From JAMWDF01 sp964645405 (GTDB lineage Bacteria > Ratteibacteria > UBA8468 > B48-G9 > DSTR01), in contig CAZYCA010000017.1 in assembly GCA_964645405.1 (NCBI GenBank), forward strand, positions 1 through 46,207: a stretch of 46,207 nucleotides of DNA, read 5' to 3'. A model generated the notes under the pieces. It saw only the letters and a list, made by a program, of their open reading frames with translations. It ran no database searches and had not been told where the DNA came from. Of this stretch, positions 24,052 to 32,648 are shown in pieces. The translations under genes and the position numbers were made by a program. Position 1 is the stretch's first letter; every line of letters starts with the position of its first letter.

Positions 24052-25565
24052 CCTGCTCTTCTGGTTGCCTGTCTTTTCAGTTTCCGGATAAAGTCTGGAC
24101 TGGTAACTATTTCTTCCTTACCCAGGTCCAGCATCTCCTTTAAGACCCTGGCTCCATCGCTGTCCGGGTAGGCATCAGCCAGTTGTCTTGCCCTTCGGTA
24201 ACTGGAGACAATCTGGTTTGCCTGGCTGGCTGTTTTTTCCACTATCTCCCGGTACTTTTCCGGTGCGGCTAAATCTTTCTTCACTTTCGCCCAGTCAAAA
24301 TAAGCCCGGCATTGTAAGGCAGAGGCAATTAAATCTTTCATAATACTGGTAAACTGACCAGTAAGGGTTCTGTCCGCACCTTCCGGAAAAACTCCTCTGG
24401 CTACATCATAAGGTTTTTGCGCCCAGGTATCATTCCGCCAGGCATCCCTCTGCCTTTTATCTCTGAAGTCAGGTACATCATAAGGTTTACCGTTTTCCAG
24501 TGCGGAACGGAAAGCCAAAATCCCGGGGATAGTAACATCACAAGCCGCGTAAATATCAAAAGGAGCAGGTTGACCGGTAAGAATCTGTCTGGCAAAGTAG
24601 TAGAGAACCCAGAAATCTCCTCCACCATGGCCGGTGCTGGCTGCCAGTTTCCCCAGCTGGTCCCAGGAAGGCTGTACCACCATCTTCGGGGAGCTACCAC
24701 TTGCTCCCAGCCTCAACTGCAGTCCAATGCCCGGGATGATTTCTGCTGAGCCCAGTGTTCCCCAGAGGCGCTGAATATGACTGTCATTGGTGGTAGCGCC
24801 CATGAGGTTGCGCATCAGTCCCCCATTAGACAGGCGGATGAGAGAAGGCGCAATCCCACCCATACCACCTGATTTAGCAGCGAGGTATCCAGCCAGGTAT
24901 GGTCCTCCTGGCAGGGAGACTACTCTTGTTGGTCTGGTGCCAGTGATAACCATGACCGGGCCCAGAGAGTGTGTGCAGTAGTAATGATAATTCATCCAGG
25001 ACCTCCAGGCATGAACTGTCCATCCTGGTTGTACAGCCACTCCGTCAATGTACGTGTAGCAAAGTGAACGAACCTCATGAACATACTCATACTCAGCATA
25101 CATCAGTTCACCAAAAAGTCCTTCTTTCCATTTCCTGGCAAGGTACATATTAGCAGCAGTGAAAGGATAATTCTCTGCCAGGTTATAAACCAGACCAGTT
25201 TTTTCCACCTCTTCCACAAGTTTTACTCCTTCTGCCATGGTGAAAAAAGCAGTAACTTCAGAAAGAACATGTTTGCCTGCTCTCAGACATTTAATGGCAT
25301 CAGAAGCATGGTTTGGACAGTAAGTAGCCAGAACTACCGCCTCAAAGTCCTGTTTTAAAAACTCTTCCGCATCCCCGGTGACAAAGGCACCAGGGTTGGC
25401 TTCCAGAAAACGGCGTCTCATATGTTCGTTATAATCGCAGCCAGCCACCACATCAATATTCAAAAACGAACAGGTACGATAGAAACTTAAGCCCCTTCCC
25501 AGACCCCAGATGCCCAGTTTAATTCTTCTGTCAGTGTCAAAGACTCTTTTCTCCTTCCTGGCCAT
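24024..25565 (-). CDS. Gfo/Idh/MocA family oxidoreductase
   Basis: 513 residues. The N-terminal NAD(P) fold starts with IKLGIWGLGRGLSFYR. The second domain contains the AGKHVLSEV segment typical of this family (usually AGKHVLxEKP). Length is above the usual 330-450, and the last 90 residues are charged and helical. Members oxidise or reduce sugars, inositols or sugar acids; some hydrolyse glycosides (GH109). There is no signal peptide or Tat motif, so it is cytoplasmic. It is preceded by aaggag and separated by 41 bp from the exported unknown gene upstream. The substrate is unknown, but the many glycosidase genes in the window suggest sugar use. Confidence 0.87.
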   Translation of the reverse strand: MARKEKRVFDTDRRIKLGIWGLGRGLSFYRTCSFLNIDVVAGCDYNEHMRRRFLEANPGAFVTGDAEEFLKQDFEAVVLATYCPNHASDAIKCLRAGKHVLSEVTAFFTMAEGVKLVEEVEKTGLVYNLAENYPFTAANMYLARKWKEGLFGELMYAEYEYVHEVRSLCYTYIDGVAVQPGWTVHAWRSWMNYHYYCTHSLGPVMVITGTRPTRVVSLPGGPYLAGYLAAKSGGMGGIAPSLIRLSNGGLMRNLMGATTNDSHIQRLWGTLGSAEIIPGIGLQLRLGASGSSPKMVVQPSWDQLGKLAASTGHGGGDFWVLYYFARQILTGQPAPFDIYAACDVTIPGILAFRSALENGKPYDVPDFRDKRQRDAWRNDTWAQKPYDVARGVFPEGADRTLTGQFTSIMKDLIASALQCRAYFDWAKVKKDLAAPEKYREIVEKTASQANQIVSSYRRARQLADAYPDSDGARVLKEMLDLGKEEIVTSPDFIRKLKRQATRRAGKEKPGARK

Positions 25566-25606
25566 TTTTCTCCTTTCTTTATTTCTGTTTTACCAGAAAG
25601 ATGGTT

Positions 25607-26860
25607 TTAAGGTAGCTCCCAGAGAATCTGGTATTGTTCTTTTTGACTGTTTTCTCCTGGTTTACAGATAACCGCTTTTTTTTCTTGCACCATGTAAGTG
25701 TAGTGCTTACCGGTAAAAGGGTCAACAGGTATGGCTGGTAAAAACTCCGGGACCAGTTGTTGAAGGGAAGAAGGATAGTTAGAGTATGTAAGTTTATATA
25801 GATAACAACCCAGCCCTATCCCTACAGCACCAAGGCTACTTTTGTACCTGGCTTCTGTCTGGAAAGCTTTTTCCACCGCGGCAGCCAGACTTTTTATCGG
25901 AAACGCATTTGCAGGAATACTTCTTATTTCTTTTTCCAGCTGCTTCTTTATCATCCAGTAAGGCTTTTTTGCCATTTTCACGGCACTGGTTATGAAACGA
26001 AGATAAAAAAGTTGCTCCTGTGTAAAAGGGTCATTTACCTGTTCTGGTTTTACTTTTCCCTCTTGCTTTAAAATGCAAGCCGCAGGCCATTTCTGCAGTC
26101 CAAACACTCGTTCCGTGATAAGTGCCTGAGCCAGCAGATTCTCTTCCCCTTTTTCCTGAAGGATTTTCTGTATCTTGCGGCAGATATCTTTCTCTAAGGG
26201 CTGGTGCTTTATGGTCCGGGCTAATGCCTTCAGGACAACCTGGTCCATAGCCATTCCGGTGAGAGCAGTCACCAGAAGAACAGGAGAATAAAGACAGGAA
26301 GAAAGTCTCAGTCCTACCAGACACCAGTAGATTGCCTGGTCGGGCTGGTGGTTTTCGTTAAAAAGAGTGACCCGGGCACAGACTAACCGGGTGAGTTTTC
26401 GCATCCGGTTGAGATATGGCAAAACAAGTTCAGCAATCTTTCCGGCTTCAGACTGGCTGAAAAAAAGGCATTTTTTCAGGCTGGCTTTTTCTATTAGAGA
26501 GTAAAATTCCTGAAAGGATGGTTCTTCCAGGAGCAGGTAAGCTACCTTCTTTTTTTCTTCGGGAGAAAGTTTCTCCCAGGGTATTGTCCCTGCGTAAGGG
26601 ACCAACTTCCAGATTTCTGCGTGGCTGGTTTCCAGATTTTCCAGGAGGGAAAAAGCCTTGCGGTAGAAAGTAGCTCCATTTTCTTTTTCCGGTAAATCCG
26701 GCATCCATAGTTCTTCCGGACTGACTGGTTCTTTCTCTTTTTTTATTTTCTCTATCTCAGCAGCCAGCTTGTCATCCACTGTCCCGGAAAGGGCACACCA
26801 GGAGAAAATAAGAAGGAGAATGGCCAGACCAGGACAGATTTTCAGCCTGTAAGTTCCCAA
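25607..26860 (-). CDS. Exported protein of unknown function with pseudopilin-like tail
   Basis: 417 residues. The start is TTG at 26860, chosen because aggaggt lies 5 nt upstream and a good signal peptide follows directly (GLAILLLIFSWCALSG). The body is helical and charged and I do not recognise it. The last 50 residues contain YPSSLQQLVPEFLP and IPVDPFTG, the pattern seen at the C-terminus of type II secretion pseudopilins such as GspG, but the prepilin N-terminus is absent. Its first 89 bp overlap the end of the DUF123 gene, whose codons contain this ribosome site. It is probably periplasmic or outer-surface. Confidence 0.65.
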   Translation of the reverse strand: MGTYRLKICPGLAILLLIFSWCALSGTVDDKLAAEIEKIKKEKEPVSPEELWMPDLPEKENGATFYRKAFSLLENLETSHAEIWKLVPYAGTIPWEKLSPEEKKKVAYLLLEEPSFQEFYSLIEKASLKKCLFFSQSEAGKIAELVLPYLNRMRKLTRLVCARVTLFNENHQPDQAIYWCLVGLRLSSCLYSPVLLVTALTGMAMDQVVLKALARTIKHQPLEKDICRKIQKILQEKGEENLLAQALITERVFGLQKWPAACILKQEGKVKPEQVNDPFTQEQLFYLRFITSAVKMAKKPYWMIKKQLEKEIRSIPANAFPIKSLAAAVEKAFQTEARYKSSLGAVGIGLGCYLYKLTYSNYPSSLQQLVPEFLPAIPVDPFTGKHYTYMVQEKKAVICKPGENSQKEQYQILWELP

Positions 26861-27308
26861 TTTTTACCTCCTGGCTCTCTTTAGTAATCATCCGCGGTAC
26901 AGTTTCCAGACGGCTGAAGAAGAAATGGGAGGGACAATGACAGTCAGAAGAACCAAACTTTTTCAAAGGTATCAGAAAGCGGTTGTCTTTCTGGAGAATG
27001 CCAGCCCAGGTATGTTCTCTTTTTCTGCCCGGAGAAAGAAAAGCCTTTCTCGGGAAAAGGTAAGTTTTTACATAATCAAGATGCCAGTGCGCGCAAAGGC
27101 TGGGGTTGAGATGGTGCTGGATTCTGGAGACCAGGCCACCTGATCCAAAAGCACTGCCCACATAAAAGTAAAAACCAGGTACCAGGGTAAGTATGCCTAA
27201 ACGGCCTACAGGAACCGAGCAGGAGCAAAGGCTCTGGAAAATGAGAAGGTAAGTTCCTGACTGAGTAAAAATTATTTCTTTCCAGACAGCATTCTCTGTC
27301 AGTTTCAC
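26772..27308 (-). CDS. DUF123 (GIY-YIG-like) protein
   Basis: 178 residues starting at GTG, sharing 4 bp with the end of the dipeptidase-like gene. The core shows the COG1833/DUF123 pattern: GTYLLIF, VGRLG, PGFYFYVGSAFG-x-GGL, RIQHHL, HWHLDY and FGSSDCHCPSH. The family is related to GIY-YIG and Uri endonucleases and is thought to act on nucleic acid. About 30 extra residues at the C-terminus overlap the next gene and look non-conserved. Its link to the neighbours is unclear and it may be only co-transcribed. Confidence 0.8.
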   Translation of the reverse strand: MKLTENAVWKEIIFTQSGTYLLIFQSLCSCSVPVGRLGILTLVPGFYFYVGSAFGSGGLVSRIQHHLNPSLCAHWHLDYVKTYLFPRKAFLSPGRKREHTWAGILQKDNRFLIPLKKFGSSDCHCPSHFFFSRLETVPRMITKESQEVKIGNLQAENLSWSGHSPSYFLLVCPFRDSG

Positions 27309-28546
27309 TTCAGGCGTAAATACTTTTCTGCAGGAAAATTAGCCTTAAGAACCCTGAGTACATTCAGACCAATGATTTTTTGAATATCCTGGTCAGAATA
27401 ACCGCGCTGGACAAGTCCCACCGTGAAAAATGGCCAGCAAACCCAGTCCAGACTGCCAAGTTGCTCCTCTGTATCCCAGCCGGGGTCTTTAACTTTCGGG
27501 AGAGACCCTTCTGGCCAGAGGCTCTGGAAAGAAGGCCGTCGGTGCATCTGTCGGATTTTTGTTTTCTTCTGTTTGGAAAAACATTCATAAGCCCGGTCTG
27601 TACCGATAGCCACATAATCAGCACCAAACTTTCTCACAATATAGTCCACATGGTCTAAAAGAGAACAGATGTTCCCTTTTCCGCCAAGAAAGTAAGGGAT
27701 GGCACAGACACCAAGGTAGCCCCCGCTATCAGCTATCGCCTTAATAACTTCATCTGGTTTATTCCGTATATGCTGGTTGACTGACCAGGCACCGCTATGA
27801 CTGGCTACCACAGGTTTGCTGGAGAACCTGGCTGCCTGCAGACTTGTTTTCCAGCCAGAATGAGCCACATCTACAATTATACCTGTACGGTTTAGCTGCT
27901 TGATAGCTTCTTTGCCAAAATCGCTCAAACCACCATCATTTTCTTCCCCGCAACCGTCACCGAACATATTTCTGCGGTTATAAGTCAGATGCATCATCCG
28001 GCACCCTAACTGGAAGAAAATAGCTACATAACTTAATTCTTCCTCCACAGAAACCCAGGACTGGGCTAAGGGGATAGCATTGCAGGTGAAACACAGGGAG
28101 TGTTTTGCCTTTTTTTTAGCCAGCAGAATGTCTTCCGGATGAGCAACCTTCACCAGAAAATCCCGGCTCAAATCACAGATTAGAGTGTACCTGGCTAACC
28201 TTTTCAGTATCTGTAAAGGAAACTGGGTTTCTTCACCAGCGTTCTGGACAATACAGGTAACTCCAGACGCCTGCCAGGCCTGGCGGAACTCTTTATCCAG
28301 GGCAGTTTCAGAAAGATGCCCTGTCATTACCATCTCCTCCACGGCATCCTTGTATTCTTGCGGCGAACAACCTGCAGTGAGAAGTTTCCTCAATTGTCCA
28401 GCATCCACTGGAGAATGGGGAGCAAAACCGTAAGCATCGCAGACAATGGATTCCTGGTGTAAGGATAGACCATAATCTAATTGTTTCTGGGTTGCTCCGA
28501 GAAGGTATCTGGCTATCTGCTGGTACTTCTGGATTCTGCGGTTCAT
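27305..28546 (-). CDS. M19 (membrane dipeptidase) family protein, altered metal site
   Basis: 413 residues. The M19 core is clear: LTYNRRN, DGGLSDFGKEAI, IIVDVAHSG, VVASHSGA, IRNKPDEV and IGTDRAYE. These keep two metal-site histidines, the substrate Arg and the catalytic Asp. However, the N-terminal HxD pair that binds the first zinc is replaced by D37-A-Y39 (VCDAYGF). The usual bridging Glu also seems to be replaced in FTCNAIPLAQ. Known members hydrolyse dipeptides such as D,D or L,D forms from cell wall or beta-lactams. This one may use one metal or act on something else. No signal peptide. It heads a three-gene unit. Confidence 0.82.
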   Translation of the reverse strand: MNRRIQKYQQIARYLLGATQKQLDYGLSLHQESIVCDAYGFAPHSPVDAGQLRKLLTAGCSPQEYKDAVEEMVMTGHLSETALDKEFRQAWQASGVTCIVQNAGEETQFPLQILKRLARYTLICDLSRDFLVKVAHPEDILLAKKKAKHSLCFTCNAIPLAQSWVSVEEELSYVAIFFQLGCRMMHLTYNRRNMFGDGCGEENDGGLSDFGKEAIKQLNRTGIIVDVAHSGWKTSLQAARFSSKPVVASHSGAWSVNQHIRNKPDEVIKAIADSGGYLGVCAIPYFLGGKGNICSLLDHVDYIVRKFGADYVAIGTDRAYECFSKQKKTKIRQMHRRPSFQSLWPEGSLPKVKDPGWDTEEQLGSLDWVCWPFFTVGLVQRGYSDQDIQKIIGLNVLRVLKANFPAEKYLRLK

Positions 28547-28577
28547 CTTTTCCCCATCTGTTTGGCTTTTCTAATTC

Positions 28578-31544
28578 CTACCTGTTAAACCCGGTTTTAA
28601 ATTGTGATGACTGGAGAAACTTTGCCAGGTTTTCTCTTTTCTTTTCCAGAAGTTTAACATCTTTTGTCCATTCATAGATATCCTTGATAATCTCTGGTTC
28701 AATTGCCAGTGCCTTTTCTGCTTCTTCCTGCTCAGTTTTGCTATTTTTTATTCTTTCTTTCAGCAGAGCAAAATATTCATAGTCTTCCAGGCCATCTCGT
28801 AGATGTGCCAGCCTGATGCTGGGGATTAACTGGAAGTCAGGGCCAGGATAGATTAAAGTTCCGCAACCGCGCCAGCTGCCATCTGACCATGCTGTTTTCG
28901 GCCAGCGTTCTTCCGGGTTTTTCTTTACATTTTCTTCCGGCACACTGCTTAAAGCATAGATAAAGAAACCATCAGTCTGGTATTTCCAGGCTATCCAGGG
29001 ATGTATGCGTACAGAAATGTATGGTCGGTAGTAAGTAATAAACGGCGCGTAGTTACCATCTTTGTTCACCCTTTCTCCGCAAGTGTAAAACCAGTACTTT
29101 TCTCCATACTTTTCCCTTCTCTCCTTCATGGCTGCCAGTACTTCAGGCTCAGCCAGGCCATCAATGTGCGGTGCCCAGCAGTCAATCAGACCACAGGCAT
29201 TTTTTCCGGCTTTCACCTGGGTCGGGTCCACACCGAAGTTGAAAAGTTTCAGTTCCGGGACAAACTGACGCAGCCAGGTATGATGCCTGATCATATCCAG
29301 CCAGCGGCTGTTATCATTTGGTTCGTCATATATTTCCCAGTAGGATACTGAGAGAATCCCGAGTTCTTTTAAATGGCTGACATAGGCTTTGAGAAAATCT
29401 CTGTACATGGGATTTTCGTCCCAGTAGGTTTTGCCCCGGGAAAACTTATCCAGCCAGTCTTTCATCACCCTGTCCAGAGTTATTTCCTGACCTGTTTTTC
29501 TGTCCATCACTTTAGTCCATGTCCGGGAAAAGGGGGAAAGAGAACCAAGGTTACAGCCCAGCGATGCCCAGAAAGTATTGGAACCGTTTTCCAGACCAAT
29601 CTTGATAAACTTATCCAGAGTGCTGAAGTCAAAGGAGAAATGATTATCTGGTTCGTAATAGACAGTGATTTTAGGCCAGAGAGTAATCCAGTCAGAAGGG
29701 ATAGAACTGATGCGGTAGCGGGACAGAATTTCTGCATGTTTCTGATAAAGTTCCGGTGTGTAATTCATCGTACCGCCATAAAATTTGTTCCAGTTATAAA
29801 GGCTGAACCAGAACTGATTTTCCAGGCTGCTGGTCCGGGGAAGATTGAATCCATAACTTCTTACTTCTATTGGCCAGTCCCATTTCTCCCCGTCAGAGGA
29901 AAAAATAATCCGTCCTTTGTAGGTTCCGGCAGGAGTGTCTGCTGGTAGATAAAAGTCCACCCAGACAGGCAAAAGTGCCCCCGGGTTTAGCTGAAAACGG
30001 GTCTCCGGAAAAAGGATGTCCGGTTCCTGTTCCTTTAATTTTTTATCTTCCGGGTCAACATCTTTTAGTCTCACATAGTCCACCCGGAAGGTGGAAAAAT
30101 TAGTGCGGGAAATTTTTTTCGGCCCGGTCAGGTCTGTGAATGAGACTTTTACTTCCGAAACTTGTTTCCAGAAAGGAACAAGCGCCATCTGGAAAGATTC
30201 ATACTCATTACCTGCGAGAGAAAGACGCACCGCAGATTCTGGCTTACTTAGAATGCTGTTGGGGTAAATTTTGGCGGAGGCAGAAACAGGAAAGGCTGCA
30301 AAAGAAACTTTTTTATTTCTGGGATAAAGGTTAATCAGGGAGAGATCAAAGTCCAGTTTTTTCCATTCCTGCTCTGCAGAAGCAACCGCGGTGGTAATCT
30401 GGCGCCATTGTTGCCGGGTAAGTTTTTCTGGCTGAGAAGCTATTCCCATAAAAACAGAGAGTAGATTTTTCAGATTAGTAATTTTGTTTTCTATCGTGGG
30501 TTTTACTTCGTGCTGGAAGTTTTTCAACTGACCTTTAGCCCGGTCAATCTTTTTCTCTATTTCAGCAAGTGTCTCAGCGACTGCCGGCAGAGAGGATGCG
30601 GTTTTTGCCGCATAAATTTTCTCCTTTCCCTCATAGACAGAGACATCCAGCTGCCAGTACCCTGGTTTAGTGATATGGTAAGGAATCTGTATTTGTCCTT
30701 TCTCTATCTTTTCCCCTGTTTTCTGTTCCACCAGGATACCATCACGGCTTAAAAGGAAACTGTACTTTAACGAGGGTGCTGGTGATTCCACAGAGAAAAA
30801 GAAAGCTGCCGGCCCAAAAAAAAGTGGTTCAAAATTGGAGATTTTTATTATCGGTAGTTGTTTCCCTTCCTTCCGGCCGCAGAAAACAGCCTTACCGAAG
30901 TTTTTCACTTCATGAAAACTCATCATGGAAGGTTCCCACTGGCTCCATTCGTGCAGGCTGGCCTGGTCCCGGCAGAAGTTTATCCCCCAGACTTCACCCA
31001 CAACAGGGGTAGACCTAATTTCTCCCTGATGAGCCAGCTCGGTAAAGGGAATAGCCATCTCCAGAGCCCAGCCCCAGTCGTAAATTGCTCCTTTCACTTT
31101 CCAGTCAGGGTTAAAACGGGTTGATTTTTTTGAAGAAAGGTCAAACCGCGCACCGGAAGGAGTAGCTGCCAGCTGAAAGTAATGTTGTTTTGTCTGTCCG
31201 GGGTCAAGAAAAAGTTCTGCCACATCCTGCCAGGTGATAAAGTCTCTCACATCTTCCGGGTTACCAAAAACAATTTTCTGGGGTGTCGCATCATAAAGTT
31301 TCCAGAAAAGATAAAGGCAGTCAGCATCATAGCAGACAGCCACCTCAGTCTGTCTGGTTGGTTGACCCGCCTTTTTGAAAAGAGAGAAGTTTTTCGCCTG
31401 CTCCGCCACCAGCCAGCAGGCATCATCTTCCCGGGCATCAATCACAGGTGGTTTATCTGCCCAGTAGATATTGATCCTGTTTTCCGCGGCAACAAGAAAA
31501 CTTAAACTCAGCACACCCTGAAAAATTAACACTTTCTTGCACAT
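28578..31544 (-). CDS. Secreted DUF4091 protein with CBM9-like N-terminal domain
   Basis: 988 residues from the ATG at 31544, which has aaaggag upstream and a signal peptide (KKVLIFQGVLSLSFLVAA). Residues about 22-200 resemble a CBM9/DOMON-type carbohydrate-binding module (PPVIDAREDDACW). A helical charged stretch of about 60 residues follows near 330-400. The C-terminal half is a glycosidase-like barrel (SYWEIYDEPND) ending in a DUF4091 region (LRDGLEDYEYFALLKER). DUF4091 proteins are common in glycan-degrading bacteria but their activity is poorly known. It is 28 bp after ispG on the same strand, an odd partner for a housekeeping operon. Confidence 0.8.
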   Translation of the reverse strand: MCKKVLIFQGVLSLSFLVAAENRINIYWADKPPVIDAREDDACWLVAEQAKNFSLFKKAGQPTRQTEVAVCYDADCLYLFWKLYDATPQKIVFGNPEDVRDFITWQDVAELFLDPGQTKQHYFQLAATPSGARFDLSSKKSTRFNPDWKVKGAIYDWGWALEMAIPFTELAHQGEIRSTPVVGEVWGINFCRDQASLHEWSQWEPSMMSFHEVKNFGKAVFCGRKEGKQLPIIKISNFEPLFFGPAAFFFSVESPAPSLKYSFLLSRDGILVEQKTGEKIEKGQIQIPYHITKPGYWQLDVSVYEGKEKIYAAKTASSLPAVAETLAEIEKKIDRAKGQLKNFQHEVKPTIENKITNLKNLLSVFMGIASQPEKLTRQQWRQITTAVASAEQEWKKLDFDLSLINLYPRNKKVSFAAFPVSASAKIYPNSILSKPESAVRLSLAGNEYESFQMALVPFWKQVSEVKVSFTDLTGPKKISRTNFSTFRVDYVRLKDVDPEDKKLKEQEPDILFPETRFQLNPGALLPVWVDFYLPADTPAGTYKGRIIFSSDGEKWDWPIEVRSYGFNLPRTSSLENQFWFSLYNWNKFYGGTMNYTPELYQKHAEILSRYRISSIPSDWITLWPKITVYYEPDNHFSFDFSTLDKFIKIGLENGSNTFWASLGCNLGSLSPFSRTWTKVMDRKTGQEITLDRVMKDWLDKFSRGKTYWDENPMYRDFLKAYVSHLKELGILSVSYWEIYDEPNDNSRWLDMIRHHTWLRQFVPELKLFNFGVDPTQVKAGKNACGLIDCWAPHIDGLAEPEVLAAMKERREKYGEKYWFYTCGERVNKDGNYAPFITYYRPYISVRIHPWIAWKYQTDGFFIYALSSVPEENVKKNPEERWPKTAWSDGSWRGCGTLIYPGPDFQLIPSIRLAHLRDGLEDYEYFALLKERIKNSKTEQEEAEKALAIEPEIIKDIYEWTKDVKLLEKKRENLAKFLQSSQFKTGFNR

Positions 31545-31572
31545 AGTTTTCTCCTTTGCAGCTGGTACCCCA

Positions 31573-32640
31573 TTATACAACTTTGCCTGCAACCATGCTT
31601 TTCAGATGCTTCTCCAGCTGGTGTAAGGCTTCTTTTTCCGGGTAGGTACCAAGGACTTCACCTTTGCGGAAAAGAGTAAAGTTTTTTCTGCCACCAGCCA
31701 GACCAATATCAGCCTGTCGGGCTTCCCCAGGACCATTCACCGGACATCCCATCACTGCAATCTTCAATCGGTTGATACCAGGAAAATCTTTTCTCAGAGA
31801 CATTACCAGTCTTCTCACCACCTGTTCCATCCCCGGTAAATCTACCTGACACCTGCCGCAACCCGGACAGGAAATGATTTCCGGGACAAAACTGCGCAAG
31901 CCTGCTGCCTGTAAGATAAGCTGGCCGAGAAGGATTTCTTTCTGGGGAGATTCTGTTAAAGAAACACGTATGGTATCTCCGATACCTTCCAGAAGCAGAT
32001 TACCAATACCCAGAACAGATTTCACTTCCGCCAGTTTTCCCCGTCCGGCTTCAGTAATCCCCAGATGGAAAGGATAGTCGCATTTTTCTGCTAACTGGCG
32101 ATAACACTCCACAGTCTCTGCCACAAAGGGTGTTTTCAGGGAGATAATCAGAAGATGAAAGTCGTTATCTTCAAAAAACTTGATACTATCACAGGCAGCC
32201 TGGACCATACTCCGGACGAGATTTCCTTCCCATTTCAGGGAACCAGAATTAAAACCAAGCCGGACGGCAATAGCCCTGGTTCTGGCTTCCCGGATAAATG
32301 TCCGCAGTTTTTCTTTAGGAATATTTCCCGGGTTGATTCTGATTTTGTCCGCACCGGCAGTTAAGGCTGTGAGAGCCAGTTTCTCACTGTAATGAATATC
32401 AGCCACCAGAGGGACCTTCATTTCTTTCTTCAGAAGAGGAATCAGTCTGGCTTCCTCCTGGTTAAGGATAGAAATCCTGATGAGTTCTGCCCCTGATTTT
32501 TCCAGCGCTTTAACCTGACGGAGCAGAACCGTAAAATCAGAGGTGGGAACTTTGGTCATCCCCTGAACAGAAACAGGTGCCTGGCCACCAATGAAAATAT
32601 TACCAATTCTAATCTGTCTGGTAATTCTTCTTGTCCTCAT
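31573..32640 (-). CDS. ispG: 4-hydroxy-3-methylbut-2-enyl diphosphate synthase
   Basis: 355 residues from ATG 32640; an in-frame TTG at 32652 overlaps the rseP stop but lacks a ribosome site. It performs the sixth step of the MEP isoprenoid pathway with a [4Fe-4S] cluster. The cluster ligands are in SCPGCGRC (C258, C261) and MGCPVNGPGE (C299, E306). The barrel starts with the usual RITRQIRIGN and PVSVQGMT. It belongs to the dxr-rseP-ispG gene order found in many bacteria. It requires reduced ferredoxin or flavodoxin and the Fe-S machinery encoded at 6916-10098. Confidence 0.96.
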   Translation of the reverse strand: MRTRRITRQIRIGNIFIGGQAPVSVQGMTKVPTSDFTVLLRQVKALEKSGAELIRISILNQEEARLIPLLKKEMKVPLVADIHYSEKLALTALTAGADKIRINPGNIPKEKLRTFIREARTRAIAVRLGFNSGSLKWEGNLVRSMVQAACDSIKFFEDNDFHLLIISLKTPFVAETVECYRQLAEKCDYPFHLGITEAGRGKLAEVKSVLGIGNLLLEGIGDTIRVSLTESPQKEILLGQLILQAAGLRSFVPEIISCPGCGRCQVDLPGMEQVVRRLVMSLRKDFPGINRLKIAVMGCPVNGPGEARQADIGLAGGRKNFTLFRKGEVLGTYPEKEALHQLEKHLKSMVAGKVV

Positions 32641-32648
32641 CCTGTCTT

